Source: Spirochaetia bacterium
Lineage (GTDB): Bacteria; Spirochaetota; Spirochaetia; PWKH01
DNA length: 5,619 nucleotides
Reading direction: 5' to 3'
Assembly: GCA_021736545.1 (NCBI GenBank)
Contig: JAIPFS010000110.1
Coordinates: forward strand, 1-5,619
Shown here: piece after piece, positions 1 through 5,271 of the stretch
Layout of the letters: every line of letters begins with the position of its first letter
Numbering within the stretch: the stretch's first letter is position 1
Translations under genes and position numbers: made by a program
The notes under the pieces: generated by a model
Databases searched by the model: none
What the model saw: only the letters and a program-made list of their open reading frames with translations
What the model was told of the DNA's origin: nothing

Positions 1-34
1 TACTTGTAAACGTACTTGTAAACGTACTTGTAAA
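1..34. repeat. 12-bp tandem repeat, about 2.8 copies, cut by window edge
   Basis: The unit TACTTGTAAACG occurs at 1-12 and 13-24, then TACTTGTAAA at 25-34. The two full copies are identical. The array starts at base 1, so it probably continues outside the window. No function can be assigned. Confidence 0.9.
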
Positions 35-127
35 AAGTTCCATCTGCAGATATATAATTCAGCAGCAGAGATACAAGTATTAATATCCTACTCGACATTC
101 TCCTGAGCTGTCAACAATTACTGGCCA

Positions 128-153
128 GTTTCCAGATACCGTTTCCAGATACC
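128..153. repeat. 13-bp perfect tandem duplication
   Basis: GTTTCCAGATACC occurs twice head to tail (128-140, 141-153), followed by GTTTA, the start of a third copy. The unit is not a multiple of three and lies outside any gene. Confidence 0.9.
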
Positions 154-315
154 GTTTACAGCTCCTCAGAAAGTCTTCATTCAGAAAGACTTAAGATGGT
201 TTGAAGGGGTTTGATGACAGCTTTTTTTGTGGAAGCTTAACTGGACAGCATCCGGGTGATTAGGGAGAGGCTAAAGGGATGAGGATAAACTTCACCTTAC
301 GTTCAGGTTGGCGGG

Positions 316-404
316 AATTTCTATCTTGACGGAAGTTTCCAGCTTGACGGAATTTACCAGCTTGACGGAATTTACCAGCTTGACGGAATTTACCAGCTTG
401 ACGG
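316..404. repeat. 18-bp tandem repeat array at the 3' end of the HD-GYP gene
   Basis: The core unit AATTTACCAGCTTGACGG is perfect at 351-368, 369-386 and 387-404. It is preceded by a variant unit at 333-350 (AAGTTTCCAG then CTTGACGG) and a 17-bp degenerate unit at 316-332 (AATTTCTATCTTGACGG). A further decayed unit start, AATTTCTAGATTGA, lies at 426-439 and overlaps the last codons and stop of the HD-GYP gene. The array is bracketed by inverted sequences TTGGCGGGAA (308-317) and TTCCGCCAA (419-427), which differ by one inserted G. Copies are most alike in the middle and decay at the edges, as expected of slippage or unequal exchange. Confidence 0.9.
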
Positions 405-430
405 AATTTACTGGCGCTTTCCGCCAATTT

Positions 431-1636
431 CTAGATTGAAAAGATTTTCTCCATGTCTGATACAATATCTCCATCTAGTTCATTCTTCTCAACCATACCG
501 AGGATTATCTTCCAAGCTTTCTCAAACGAAAATGCTGATCGGTACGGCCGATTCTCCGTCAGCGCCTGTAAAATATCTAAAATTGCTAATGCCCTGCTTT
601 CAGAATCTAACTCTTTTCCCTTAAGTCTTTTCGGGTATCCAGTCCCGTTTATTTTTTCATGATGATTACTTGCCCATTGAACAATATCTCCGTCAAGGCC
701 CATTTCATAAAGCGTCTTTTCAGTAAAGTAGGGATGCTCTACGATATAGTCAAATTCCTCCGGGTTCAGAGCAAAAGGCTTATCAAGAATTTTCTTTGGA
801 ACGACAAGCTTGCCGATATCATGAAAAAGAGCTGCTGAAAAGAATTTTTCCATTTTCACTTTGGAAAAATTATGAAAACGCGCATACTGAAGCGCTTTAT
901 CACCTAAACCTGTTGAGTGAAACCGTGTAAACAAAGATTTTTTATCCACCAGAAAGGCAATAATTTTTGCGGTTTCCAAAAAATCTCTTCTTTTCACTGT
1001 TGTTGTTATCTTTGGAAGATGCTTATCTAATCCATATTCAATGTTCTCGTGTTTCAAGTCCAACCAGAATGATCTACTCTCTGCCAGCTCGGTGAATGTA
1101 TCAGCAATCTGCGGATTAAAAAAAGTACCTGAATGATTTCTGATGTCCATCACTACCCTGCTGACCGTATACTCCAAAAGGGAAGCCAAGTAATGTCTTT
1201 CAATATAATCTGCCATGGCTATCAACTGGGACATAAGTGGTATATCATCCCCTTTCAAACCAAAGAATCCAGTTCCATCATACATCTCATGATGATATTT
1301 TATTACATCAGCTTCTTGGGAATTCATCTGAAAATTATTAAAGACCTTCTGCCCTGCAATACAGTGATCCTTTTTCTTTTCCATAACGGACCGATTTACT
1401 TGTGTATCTTTTTCATACAGGGAAGCATCTACAGCACCCACATCATGTAAAAGCGCATGTGTCCCTAAAACATAGAGCTGATCATCTGTTAAGCCAAGCT
1501 GTTCACCTAAGCGCAAAGAGATATAAGCAGTCCTTCTGCCGTGATTAGTAATGTTATCCAGTATTTCAATTTCCAGATAATCCAACAGTGAAGTAATAGA
1601 TAATAGCATGTCATATAATGTAATCTTGCTGAACAA
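431..1636 (-). CDS. tandem HD-GYP domain phosphohydrolase (probable cyclic-di-GMP phosphodiesterase)
   Basis: This 401-residue soluble protein contains two HD-GYP-type metal-dependent phosphohydrolase domains and no sensor, receiver or membrane segment. The N-terminal domain (about 25-150) shows H32, H64-D65 in LLHDVGA, H91, H115-H116-E117 and D143. Its signature is altered: HDxGK reads HDVGA, and the GYP motif reads GTGFFG. The C-terminal domain (about 235-370) is closer to consensus: H240, HDIGK (272-276), H301, HHE (325-327), GTGYP (331-335) and ENRPYR (361-366). Family members hydrolyse cyclic di-GMP and sometimes cGAMP-type dinucleotides; which substrate applies here is inference. The start is TTG at 1636, chosen because TAGGGAG sits 7 bases upstream. 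The first in-frame ATG, at residue 10, would discard that site. The gene is transcribed divergently from the permease gene. A possible -10 (TAGAAT, 1680-1675 on the minus strand) has no matching -35. Family assignment is confident; activity of the first domain is uncertain. Confidence 0.93.
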   Translation of the reverse strand: MFSKITLYDMLLSITSLLDYLEIEILDNITNHGRRTAYISLRLGEQLGLTDDQLYVLGTHALLHDVGAVDASLYEKDTQVNRSVMEKKKDHCIAGQKVFNNFQMNSQEADVIKYHHEMYDGTGFFGLKGDDIPLMSQLIAMADYIERHYLASLLEYTVSRVVMDIRNHSGTFFNPQIADTFTELAESRSFWLDLKHENIEYGLDKHLPKITTTVKRRDFLETAKIIAFLVDKKSLFTRFHSTGLGDKALQYARFHNFSKVKMEKFFSAALFHDIGKLVVPKKILDKPFALNPEEFDYIVEHPYFTEKTLYEMGLDGDIVQWASNHHEKINGTGYPKRLKGKELDSESRALAILDILQALTENRPYRSAFSFEKAWKIILGMVEKNELDGDIVSDMEKIFSI

Positions 1637-1643
1637 TGTATAA

Positions 1644-1650
1644 CTCCCTA
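1644..1650 (-). promoter_or_regulatory. ribosome binding site fixing a TTG start
   Basis: On the minus strand TAGGGAG lies 7 bases before TTG at 1636-1634. It supports the rare start over the in-frame ATG nine codons further in, which has no comparable site at that distance. Confidence 0.75.
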
Positions 1651-1746
1651 GAAGCGTTTAAAAATTTCTTCTGCATTCTACTAATGTGTTGTTTTCTTTA
1701 TTTCCTGCATGTGATCGCTTTATTTTTTCCCAGTGATAGCGGCGAT

Positions 1747-1776
1747 GTCCCTTGTTTTGTAGTCCCTTGTTTTGTA
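1747..1776. repeat. 15-bp perfect tandem duplication
   Basis: GTCCCTTGTTTTGTA occurs twice head to tail at 1747-1761 and 1762-1776 in the gap upstream of the HD-GYP gene. It is identical in both copies, hence recent or maintained. Confidence 0.92.
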
Positions 1777-1940
1777 ATTCTACTCTTTTTTTTTGGCTAT
1801 TTAAAGGCTATACGGTGGCAAAAAAATTTGTGATGGGTTCTTTAGCAGCCCTGAAACGTTGATTGCAGCCTTTTCACATGGGCAAAATTGCTTTATCACT
1901 AAACTTTTTTCCAGCCTTTAAAGGATGAATGTAACGTAAT

Positions 1941-1987
1941 AAAAAAGCACTGTGCACCAAATAAGGGATAATCTGCAGTGCATTTTT
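1941..1987. terminator. symmetric hairpin with A/T flanks, possible bidirectional terminator
   Basis: GCACTG (1947-1952) pairs with CAGTGC (1976-1981). It is flanked by six A on the left and ATTTTT on the right, so either strand would read stem then U-run; the minus strand gives the better version, with TTTTTT directly after the stem. The 23-base loop is long for an intrinsic terminator. No gene on either strand ends next to it, so it may insulate the permease promoter from upstream transcription, or it may be a relic. It lies upstream of the promoter at 2019-2047 and would not be in the permease mRNA. Confidence 0.4.
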
Positions 1988-2007
1988 GAAAAAAATACAG
2001 AATTCTT

Positions 2008-2037
2008 TGTTCATATTGTTGACAATTTTTATGAACA
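2008..2037. promoter_or_regulatory. inverted repeat overlapping the permease -35: candidate operator
   Basis: TGTTCATA (2008-2015) and TATGAACA (2030-2037) form a perfect 8-bp inverted repeat with a 14-bp centre that contains the whole -35 hexamer. A smaller near-central dyad, TTGT/ACAA, lies at 2016-2019 and 2022-2025. A repressor bound here would block RNA polymerase. It does not match the classic Fur box as I know it, so the regulator is unnamed. Iron control is an inference from the downstream gene. Confidence 0.4.
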
Positions 2038-2047
2038 TGTTTATACA
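2019..2047 (+). promoter_or_regulatory. vegetative (SigA-type) promoter of the permease gene
   Basis: A perfect TTGACA at 2019-2024 is followed after 17 bp by TATACA at 2042-2047 (four of six to TATAAT). Transcription would start near 2054, giving a leader of about 33 bases before the ATG at 2087. The surrounding sequence is AT-rich. Confidence 0.7.
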
Positions 2048-2074
2048 TATAAAACTACTTAATATCGATTAAAC

Positions 2075-2081
2075 AAGGTGG
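2075..2081 (+). promoter_or_regulatory. ribosome binding site deciding the permease start
   Basis: AAGGTGG lies 5 bases before ATG at 2087. The in-frame GTG at 2078 falls inside this site and is therefore not the start, although the frame is open from there. Confidence 0.8.
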
Positions 2082-2086
2082 GAAAT

Positions 2087-2950
2087 ATGACACAATTAAT
2101 ACCCGGAATTATCGTTGGCTTACGAGAAGGATTGGAAGCTTTCCTTATTATTGGACTTATCTTGGAATATCTTAATAAAATTGACGCCGCTTATCTGAAA
2201 AAATCTGTTCATCGTGGTATATTTGCCGGTTTAGGAGTATCAGTATTTTTCGGCGTCATCTTATGGCTACTTACTCTGCAGTTCACAAACGGCGGTGACT
2301 CAGTCGGAAAACTCTGGGAAGCCGGAGCTTCCCTTGCTGCAGTTCTCTTAATATCATATTTTATTTACTGGATGATTCAGCATGGCCAGAGGATGAAGGA
2401 AGAAGTACGATCCTCTGTACAGAAAAACTTATCAGCAGCAGGAATACTCATACTTACAACAGCGGCAATCGCGAGGGAAGGAGCAGAAATCGCCCTATTT
2501 GCCTTTACCGCAGAAAATAAAGGCGTATATACTGCAGGAACCTTTCTAGGACTACTCTTTGCTGCAGTTTTAGCCTATCTCATCTACAAATCCATGGTTA
2601 AAGTCGATATCGGTACCATTTTCAAAATTACACTCGTGTACCTTATTCTTCAAGCTGCCTATCTTTCAGGATACGCCATTCATGAGCTCATATCTGCACT
2701 TAAAGATATCGGTATGTTGAATTCGGATTCTGTTCTGTTTATAAAGGTGTACAACTTTAAAGATACTGTACTTGATCATAAAACCGGATTTCTCGGTATC
2801 TTCCTGAATATATTTATCGGCTGGTACTCTAGACCTGAAATTATTCAGTTTTTCATCCATTTGGCATATCTGGCAGCCGCCTCTCTGGTGTGGTTCAAAA
2901 AAACTGATACAACTAAGAAAATAACTAAGTCACAAACGCTGTCAAATTAA
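2087..2950 (+). CDS. FTR1-family high-affinity iron permease (EfeU-like)
   Basis: A 287-residue polytopic membrane protein of the FTR1/EfeU family, which moves iron across the cytoplasmic membrane. Both diagnostic REXXE iron-binding motifs are present: REGLE at 13-17 in the first membrane helix and REGAE at 130-134 in the fourth. Membrane segments are visible at about 5-27, 44-66, 80-98, 115-141, 150-168, 178-200 and 234-270 (the last stretch may be two helices). The N-terminus matches EfeU-type members, with no extra periplasmic domain before the first helix; the tail after 270 is short and basic. The family often works with EfeO (a lipoprotein) and EfeB (a haem peroxidase), but neither is in the window, so this gene appears to stand alone. 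It has its own promoter with a candidate operator, and no clear intrinsic terminator follows. Family assignment is firm. Fe3+ versus Fe2+ as substrate cannot be read from the sequence. Confidence 0.95.
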   Translation: MTQLIPGIIVGLREGLEAFLIIGLILEYLNKIDAAYLKKSVHRGIFAGLGVSVFFGVILWLLTLQFTNGGDSVGKLWEAGASLAAVLLISYFIYWMIQHGQRMKEEVRSSVQKNLSAAGILILTTAAIAREGAEIALFAFTAENKGVYTAGTFLGLLFAAVLAYLIYKSMVKVDIGTIFKITLVYLILQAAYLSGYAIHELISALKDIGMLNSDSVLFIKVYNFKDTVLDHKTGFLGIFLNIFIGWYSRPEIIQFFIHLAYLAAASLVWFKKTDTTKKITKSQTLSN

Positions 2951-3034
2951 AGACTTGCCTGAAAAACAATACGATTCACGCTGTCATGCTTTTCTTTGTT
3001 GTGGTTTTTTGCGATTTGCTTTGTTATGACTTTA

Positions 3035-3059
3035 TTTAATTTGATTTGATTAGATTAGA
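3035..3059. repeat. pentamer repeat array
   Basis: Five consecutive 5-mers, TTTAA, TTTGA, TTTGA, TTAGA, TTAGA, occupy 3035-3059 between the permease and exchanger genes. The AT-rich stretch could also act as an UP-like or bent element, but it lies about 90 bp upstream of the exchanger -35. Confidence 0.6.
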
Positions 3060-3145
3060 ATTGCGGCCCAAGATGCATCTGCATTATTACCCTGAAAAAG
3101 TTGATCCGGTCAAGCTTCACTTCTTGATCTTATGAACAACCGCAG

Positions 3146-3175
3146 GTGACCACAAGCAGCAACTTATGATATAAT
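3146..3175 (+). promoter_or_regulatory. extended -10 promoter of the exchanger gene
   Basis: A perfect extended -10 (TG at 3167-3168, then TATAAT at 3170-3175) has GTGACC at 3146-3151 as a -35 (four of six to TTGACA, 18-bp spacer). Transcription would start near 3182, giving a leader of about 27 bases. Confidence 0.75.
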
Positions 3176-3196
3176 AGGGATCAAACAAACTATCAA

Positions 3197-3202
3197 AAAG
3201 GG
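3197..3202 (+). promoter_or_regulatory. ribosome binding site choosing the second ATG
   Basis: AAAGGG at 3197-3202 abuts the ATG at 3203, too close to use, but is 6 bases from the in-frame ATG at 3209. The latter is taken as the start. Confidence 0.7.
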
Positions 3203-3208
3203 ATGAGT

Positions 3209-4177
3209 ATGACAGCGGCAATTTCGGCACTTATTTTCGGACTTGTACTGCTCGTCTGGAGCGCAGACCGCTTTGTTGAAGGCGCCGCCTCCACGGCAAA
3301 ACATTTCGGCATGCAGCCGCTGCTCATCGGTATGGTCGTTGTCGGATTCGGCACATCCGCACCGGAGATGCTTGTTTCTTCACTGGCCTCTCTCCAAGGA
3401 AGCCCAGGTATCGCCCTCGGAAACGCCTACGGATCAAACATAGCCAATATAGCCCTAATACTGGGCATAACAGCTCTTATCAGCCCCATCATGGTGCATT
3501 CCGGAATATTGCGTAAAGAGCTTCCTATTCTAACCGTACTGACTGCTTTGTCAGCACTGCTGCTGGCCGATCTCAGACTATCCCTCTCGGATGCAGTTAT
3601 CCTGCTCATGCTTTTCTTCGGCCTGGTAGGCTGGTCAATCTATCAAGGCCTCAAGCAGAAAACAGACTCTCTAAACAAGGAAATAGAGGTCGAAAACGCA
3701 AAAAAATCGATCCCCCTCGGCCGCTCCCTATTCTGGCTGATCGCCGGCCTGCTGCTGCTCATTGTCAGTTCGCGGATACTCGTGTGGGGAGCAAGCGAAA
3801 TCGCACAGATCTTCGGCGTAAGCGATATGATCATCGGACTGACAATCGTAGCCGTCGGCACATCTTTGCCGGAACTGGCATCTTCCATCATCGCCATTCG
3901 CAAGGGCGAACACGAAATCGCCCTGGGTAACGTGCTCGGCTCATGCCTCTTCAACACCCTGGCAGTAGTCGGAATAGCTGCCGCAATCCATCCTTTGCAA
4001 GTTGAGCCGGAGACCCTATCCCGAGATATGCTCATCATGGGAATGCTCACGCTTTCCATTTTCTTTATCGGGTTCGGCTTCAGGGGCCGACCTGGCCGCA
4101 TCAACCGCTTCGAAGGTGCAGCCCTCCTGCTTGTCTACGGAGCTTACACTTCCTGGCTGATCAGTTCTGCGTTCTAA
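3209..4177 (+). CDS. calcium/sodium antiporter, CaCA superfamily (YrbG type)
   Basis: A 322-residue membrane protein with the inverted two-repeat architecture of cation/Ca2+ exchangers, about ten membrane helices in two halves joined by a hydrophilic loop at about 146-172. The first alpha repeat has GFGTSAPE (46-53, acidic ligand E53) and GNAYGSNIAN (71-80). The second has AVGTSLPE (215-222, ligand E222) and GNVLGSCLFN (240-249). These regions form the ion-binding centre, exchanging Na+ (or H+) for Ca2+. The second repeat has Cys246 where GSN would be usual. Length matches bacterial YrbG-like exchangers. It has its own promoter. The gene is visibly richer in G+C, with many GGC, GCC and ATC codons, than the permease and HD-GYP genes, which could reflect higher expression or a different origin. 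Transport direction and true substrate are inference. Confidence 0.95.
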   Translation: MTAAISALIFGLVLLVWSADRFVEGAASTAKHFGMQPLLIGMVVVGFGTSAPEMLVSSLASLQGSPGIALGNAYGSNIANIALILGITALISPIMVHSGILRKELPILTVLTALSALLLADLRLSLSDAVILLMLFFGLVGWSIYQGLKQKTDSLNKEIEVENAKKSIPLGRSLFWLIAGLLLLIVSSRILVWGASEIAQIFGVSDMIIGLTIVAVGTSLPELASSIIAIRKGEHEIALGNVLGSCLFNTLAVVGIAAAIHPLQVEPETLSRDMLIMGMLTLSIFFIGFGFRGRPGRINRFEGAALLLVYGAYTSWLISSAF

Positions 4178-4199
4178 GCTAATCCGCAGGATGTGGAGC

Positions 4200-4345
4200 A
4201 TGTGGATTTTTTCTCCGAGACGATTTGCAAACATTTTTTCACCCATTCGTTTGTTGGTTTGTTCGTTGGTTTGTGGATTTTTTCTCCGAGACGATTTGCA
4301 AATCATGTCCATGTGGATTTCTTCTCCGAGACGATTTGCAAACAT
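4200..4345. repeat. three near-identical 35-bp direct repeats
   Basis: Copy 1 is at 4200-4234, copy 2 at 4271-4306 and copy 3 at 4311-4345. All share the core TCTCCGAGACGATTTGCAAA. Copy 3 differs from copy 1 by a single T-to-C change. Copy 2 differs at the first base and has one inserted T near its end, making a 12-bp palindrome GATTTGCAAATC. The unit begins ATGTGG and ends AACAT, so its tips are inverted (ATGT/ACAT). Gaps are 36 and 4 bases, which argues against CRISPR. The array begins 22 bases after the exchanger stop. It resembles a dispersed intergenic repeat family more than an operator, but this needs a genome to test. Confidence 0.92.
4249..4272. repeat. 12-bp tandem duplication between 35-bp repeats
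   Basis: GTTTGTTGGTTT (4249-4260) is followed directly by GTTCGTTGGTTT (4261-4272), one mismatch. The second copy overlaps the first two bases of the middle 35-bp repeat. Confidence 0.75.
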
Positions 4346-4555
4346 TAAACCCAGAAAAATGGGAATTACATTGCTTTATTGAATAATAAGAATTACCTTC
4401 AGGTTAGAGGAAAAAAACTATCCATAATTAACAATTCCCAATCGACAATTCCAGTTGATTCGATCCGCATAACAATCCATCCATACCAATCGAGTTAGCT
4501 TAACAATAGCAGCCAAAGCGGAAACGCTAAGTATCACCATGAACCATGCAAAATC

Positions 4556-4560
4556 GGAGG
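4556..4560 (+). promoter_or_regulatory. ribosome binding site deciding the start at 4566
   Basis: GGAGG ends 5 bases before ATG at 4566. An in-frame ATG at 4539 lies upstream of the site and has no ribosome site of its own, so the shorter product is preferred. Confidence 0.8.
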
Positions 4561-4565
4561 ATTTT

Positions 4566-5078
4566 ATGCAAAAAAAATTAGATTCAAAACTTCTCGTAAA
4601 TCGTATTGTATCTTTTCTCGCAGGCGGATTACTTATATTTGCCATCATGAGTTTTACAGTAGTAAACAATGTCAAAACAGAAAACCAAGAACTTACCAAA
4701 GCACTTGATTCATCCCAATTTGAAGCCGGCAGACTGTTAACAGCAGCCAAAGCGCAATTTGAAGATAAAAGTTACGATAAAGCACAGACTACTCTTAAGA
4801 CCTTATTCGAAAACCAGCCTGGAACAACTGAAGCAGCTGAAGGGAGAGAACTCCTTGAAATTATCAAGTCTGTAGAAAAAACAGCAAATGAAAACTGGGA
4901 AGCTGCCATGCCGAACATTCAGAACCAATGGATGACTCAGCATGCAGATGAACTGCGTGCTGAACTGGACCAGGAGATGGCAGAATTGGAAGAAGATATG
5001 GAAGAGTTGCTCTCTGAGGAATGGGATAAAGTAAAAACTAAAATCAGAGATGATTGGGAAGAACAGAATAAAGGCTAA
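4566..5078 (+). CDS. single-pass membrane protein with TPR-like segment and acidic coiled coil, function unknown
   Basis: I do not recognise this 170-residue protein. It starts with a basic tail (MQKKLDSKLLVNR), then one membrane helix at about 14-33 with no lipobox cysteine. By the positive-inside rule the C-terminal part would lie outside the membrane. Residues 54-103 look like a tetratricopeptide-type helix pair: AAKAQFEDKSYDKAQTTL carries the small/large/aromatic pattern of a TPR helix-turn-helix. Residues about 122-155 are strongly acidic, rich in Glu and Leu with heptad-like spacing, suggesting a coiled coil. Trp residues at 111, 122, 153 and 164 recur in the C-terminal half. A scaffold or adaptor at the membrane is a reasonable guess only. 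It appears monocistronic, with about 90 bases to a terminator. The strong ribosome site and even coding bias argue for a real gene. Confidence 0.8.
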   Translation: MQKKLDSKLLVNRIVSFLAGGLLIFAIMSFTVVNNVKTENQELTKALDSSQFEAGRLLTAAKAQFEDKSYDKAQTTLKTLFENQPGTTEAAEGRELLEIIKSVEKTANENWEAAMPNIQNQWMTQHADELRAELDQEMAELEEDMEELLSEEWDKVKTKIRDDWEEQNKG

Positions 5079-5110
5079 GCAAGCCAGGTAATACCCCTAT
5101 AACCTTTATC

Positions 5111-5158
5111 CATTTACCCATTAACCCATTAACCCATTAACCCATTTACCCAATAACC
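5111..5158. repeat. 8-bp tandem repeat array, six copies
   Basis: Six consecutive octamers: CATTTACC, CATTAACC three times, CATTTACC, CAATAACC. The first and fifth copies share one variant and the last carries another. The array lies between the 170-residue gene and its terminator, so it would be in the 3' part of that mRNA. Confidence 0.9.
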
Positions 5159-5162
5159 TATT

Positions 5163-5220
5163 TGGCGGGCGGCACGAATATTTGTGCCGCTCACAATTTT
5201 ATCTGCCGCCATAATTTTTT
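5163..5220 (+). terminator. GC-rich intrinsic terminator with two alternative 3' arms
   Basis: GCGGCAC (5169-5175) pairs perfectly with GTGCCGC (5184-5190) around an 8-base loop, followed by TCACAATTTT. The overlapping arm GGCGGCA (5168-5174) can instead pair with TGCCGCC (5204-5210), followed by ATAATTTTTT. Or TGGCGG (5163-5168) can pair with CCGCCA (5206-5211) around the inner stem. Any of these gives a stem followed by a U-rich tract. It most likely ends the transcript of the 170-residue gene. Confidence 0.75.
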
Positions 5221-5238
5221 ACGGCTCTTTTTCGTCCA

Positions 5239-5271
5239 ATTATTGTTTTTTACCATTATTGTTTTTTTACC
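5239..5271. repeat. 16/17-bp T-rich tandem duplication
   Basis: ATTATTGTTTTTTACC (5239-5254) is followed by the same sequence with one extra T (5255-5271). The run lengths of 6 and 7 T suggest slippage. Confidence 0.85.

Larger units (their letters stand above)
1..430. other. gene-free region downstream of the HD-GYP gene
   Basis: I see no credible gene in this stretch. It holds three tandem-repeat arrays (listed separately). It also has a 7-bp inverted repeat AAGTCTT/AAGACTT at 171-177 and 186-192 with an 8-base loop, in which the direct repeat TCAGAAAG (166-173, 181-188) is embedded. A small stem TGGCG/CGCCA (412-416 with 422-426, 5-base loop) lies just past the HD-GYP stop. It has no U-run on the minus strand, so it is a weak terminator candidate at best. 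The minus-strand frame across the 18-bp array is open and would encode a VNSVKL hexapeptide repeat, but this follows from 18 being a multiple of three and has no ribosome site to support it. Confidence 0.7.
1637..2086. other. divergent intergenic region between HD-GYP and permease genes
   Basis: No gene is supported here. The plus-strand open frame at 1636-1833 lacks a ribosome site, and its start overlaps the HD-GYP start codon. The region holds a 15-bp tandem duplication (1747-1776), a 10-bp palindrome CCTTTAAAGG (1915-1924), a symmetric hairpin (1941-1987) and the permease promoter with its dyad (2008-2047). Part of it must carry the HD-GYP promoter, but I could not identify a good minus-strand -35/-10 pair. 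Confidence 0.65.
4178..4565. other. gene-free, repeat-bearing gap upstream of the membrane protein gene
   Basis: No gene is supported. It holds three 35-bp repeats (4200-4345), a 12-bp duplication between the first two (4249-4272), a small CCCA/TGGG stem (4350-4353 with 4360-4363), and a distant 8-bp inverted repeat TGGGAATT (4360-4367)/AATTCCCA (4433-4440). I could not find a convincing promoter for the gene at 4566 or a terminator for the exchanger. The minus-strand open frame entering from the right is antisense to the exchanger and not credible as a gene. Confidence 0.65.

Noticed and set aside
292..474. Minus-strand 60-codon frame encoding VNSVKL repeats
   Set aside because: It overlaps the end of the HD-GYP gene in another frame, has no ribosome site, and its repeat peptide is a by-product of an 18-bp DNA repeat.
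1636..1833. Plus-strand 65-codon hydrophobic open frame
   Set aside because: No ribosome site upstream, its start overlaps the HD-GYP start codon, it is T-rich and low complexity, and it contains a 15-bp duplication.
3071..3080. 10-bp palindrome AGATGCATCT as an operator for the exchanger
   Set aside because: It lies about 75 bp upstream of the -35, and a single short palindrome can occur by chance.
4200..4345. CRISPR array (35-bp repeats, first gap of 36 bases)
   Set aside because: The second gap is only 4 bases, there are only three copies, the first gap is itself a low-complexity 12-bp duplication, and no cas gene is nearby.
4016..4345. Minus-strand 109-codon frame starting in the 35-bp repeats
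   Set aside because: Its 3' part is antisense to the exchanger gene, and its 5' part is only the translated repeats.
5111..5158. Telomere-like or origin iteron array
   Set aside because: The octamers are low complexity with no DnaA-box match that I can see and no replication gene nearby; a simple slippage array explains them.
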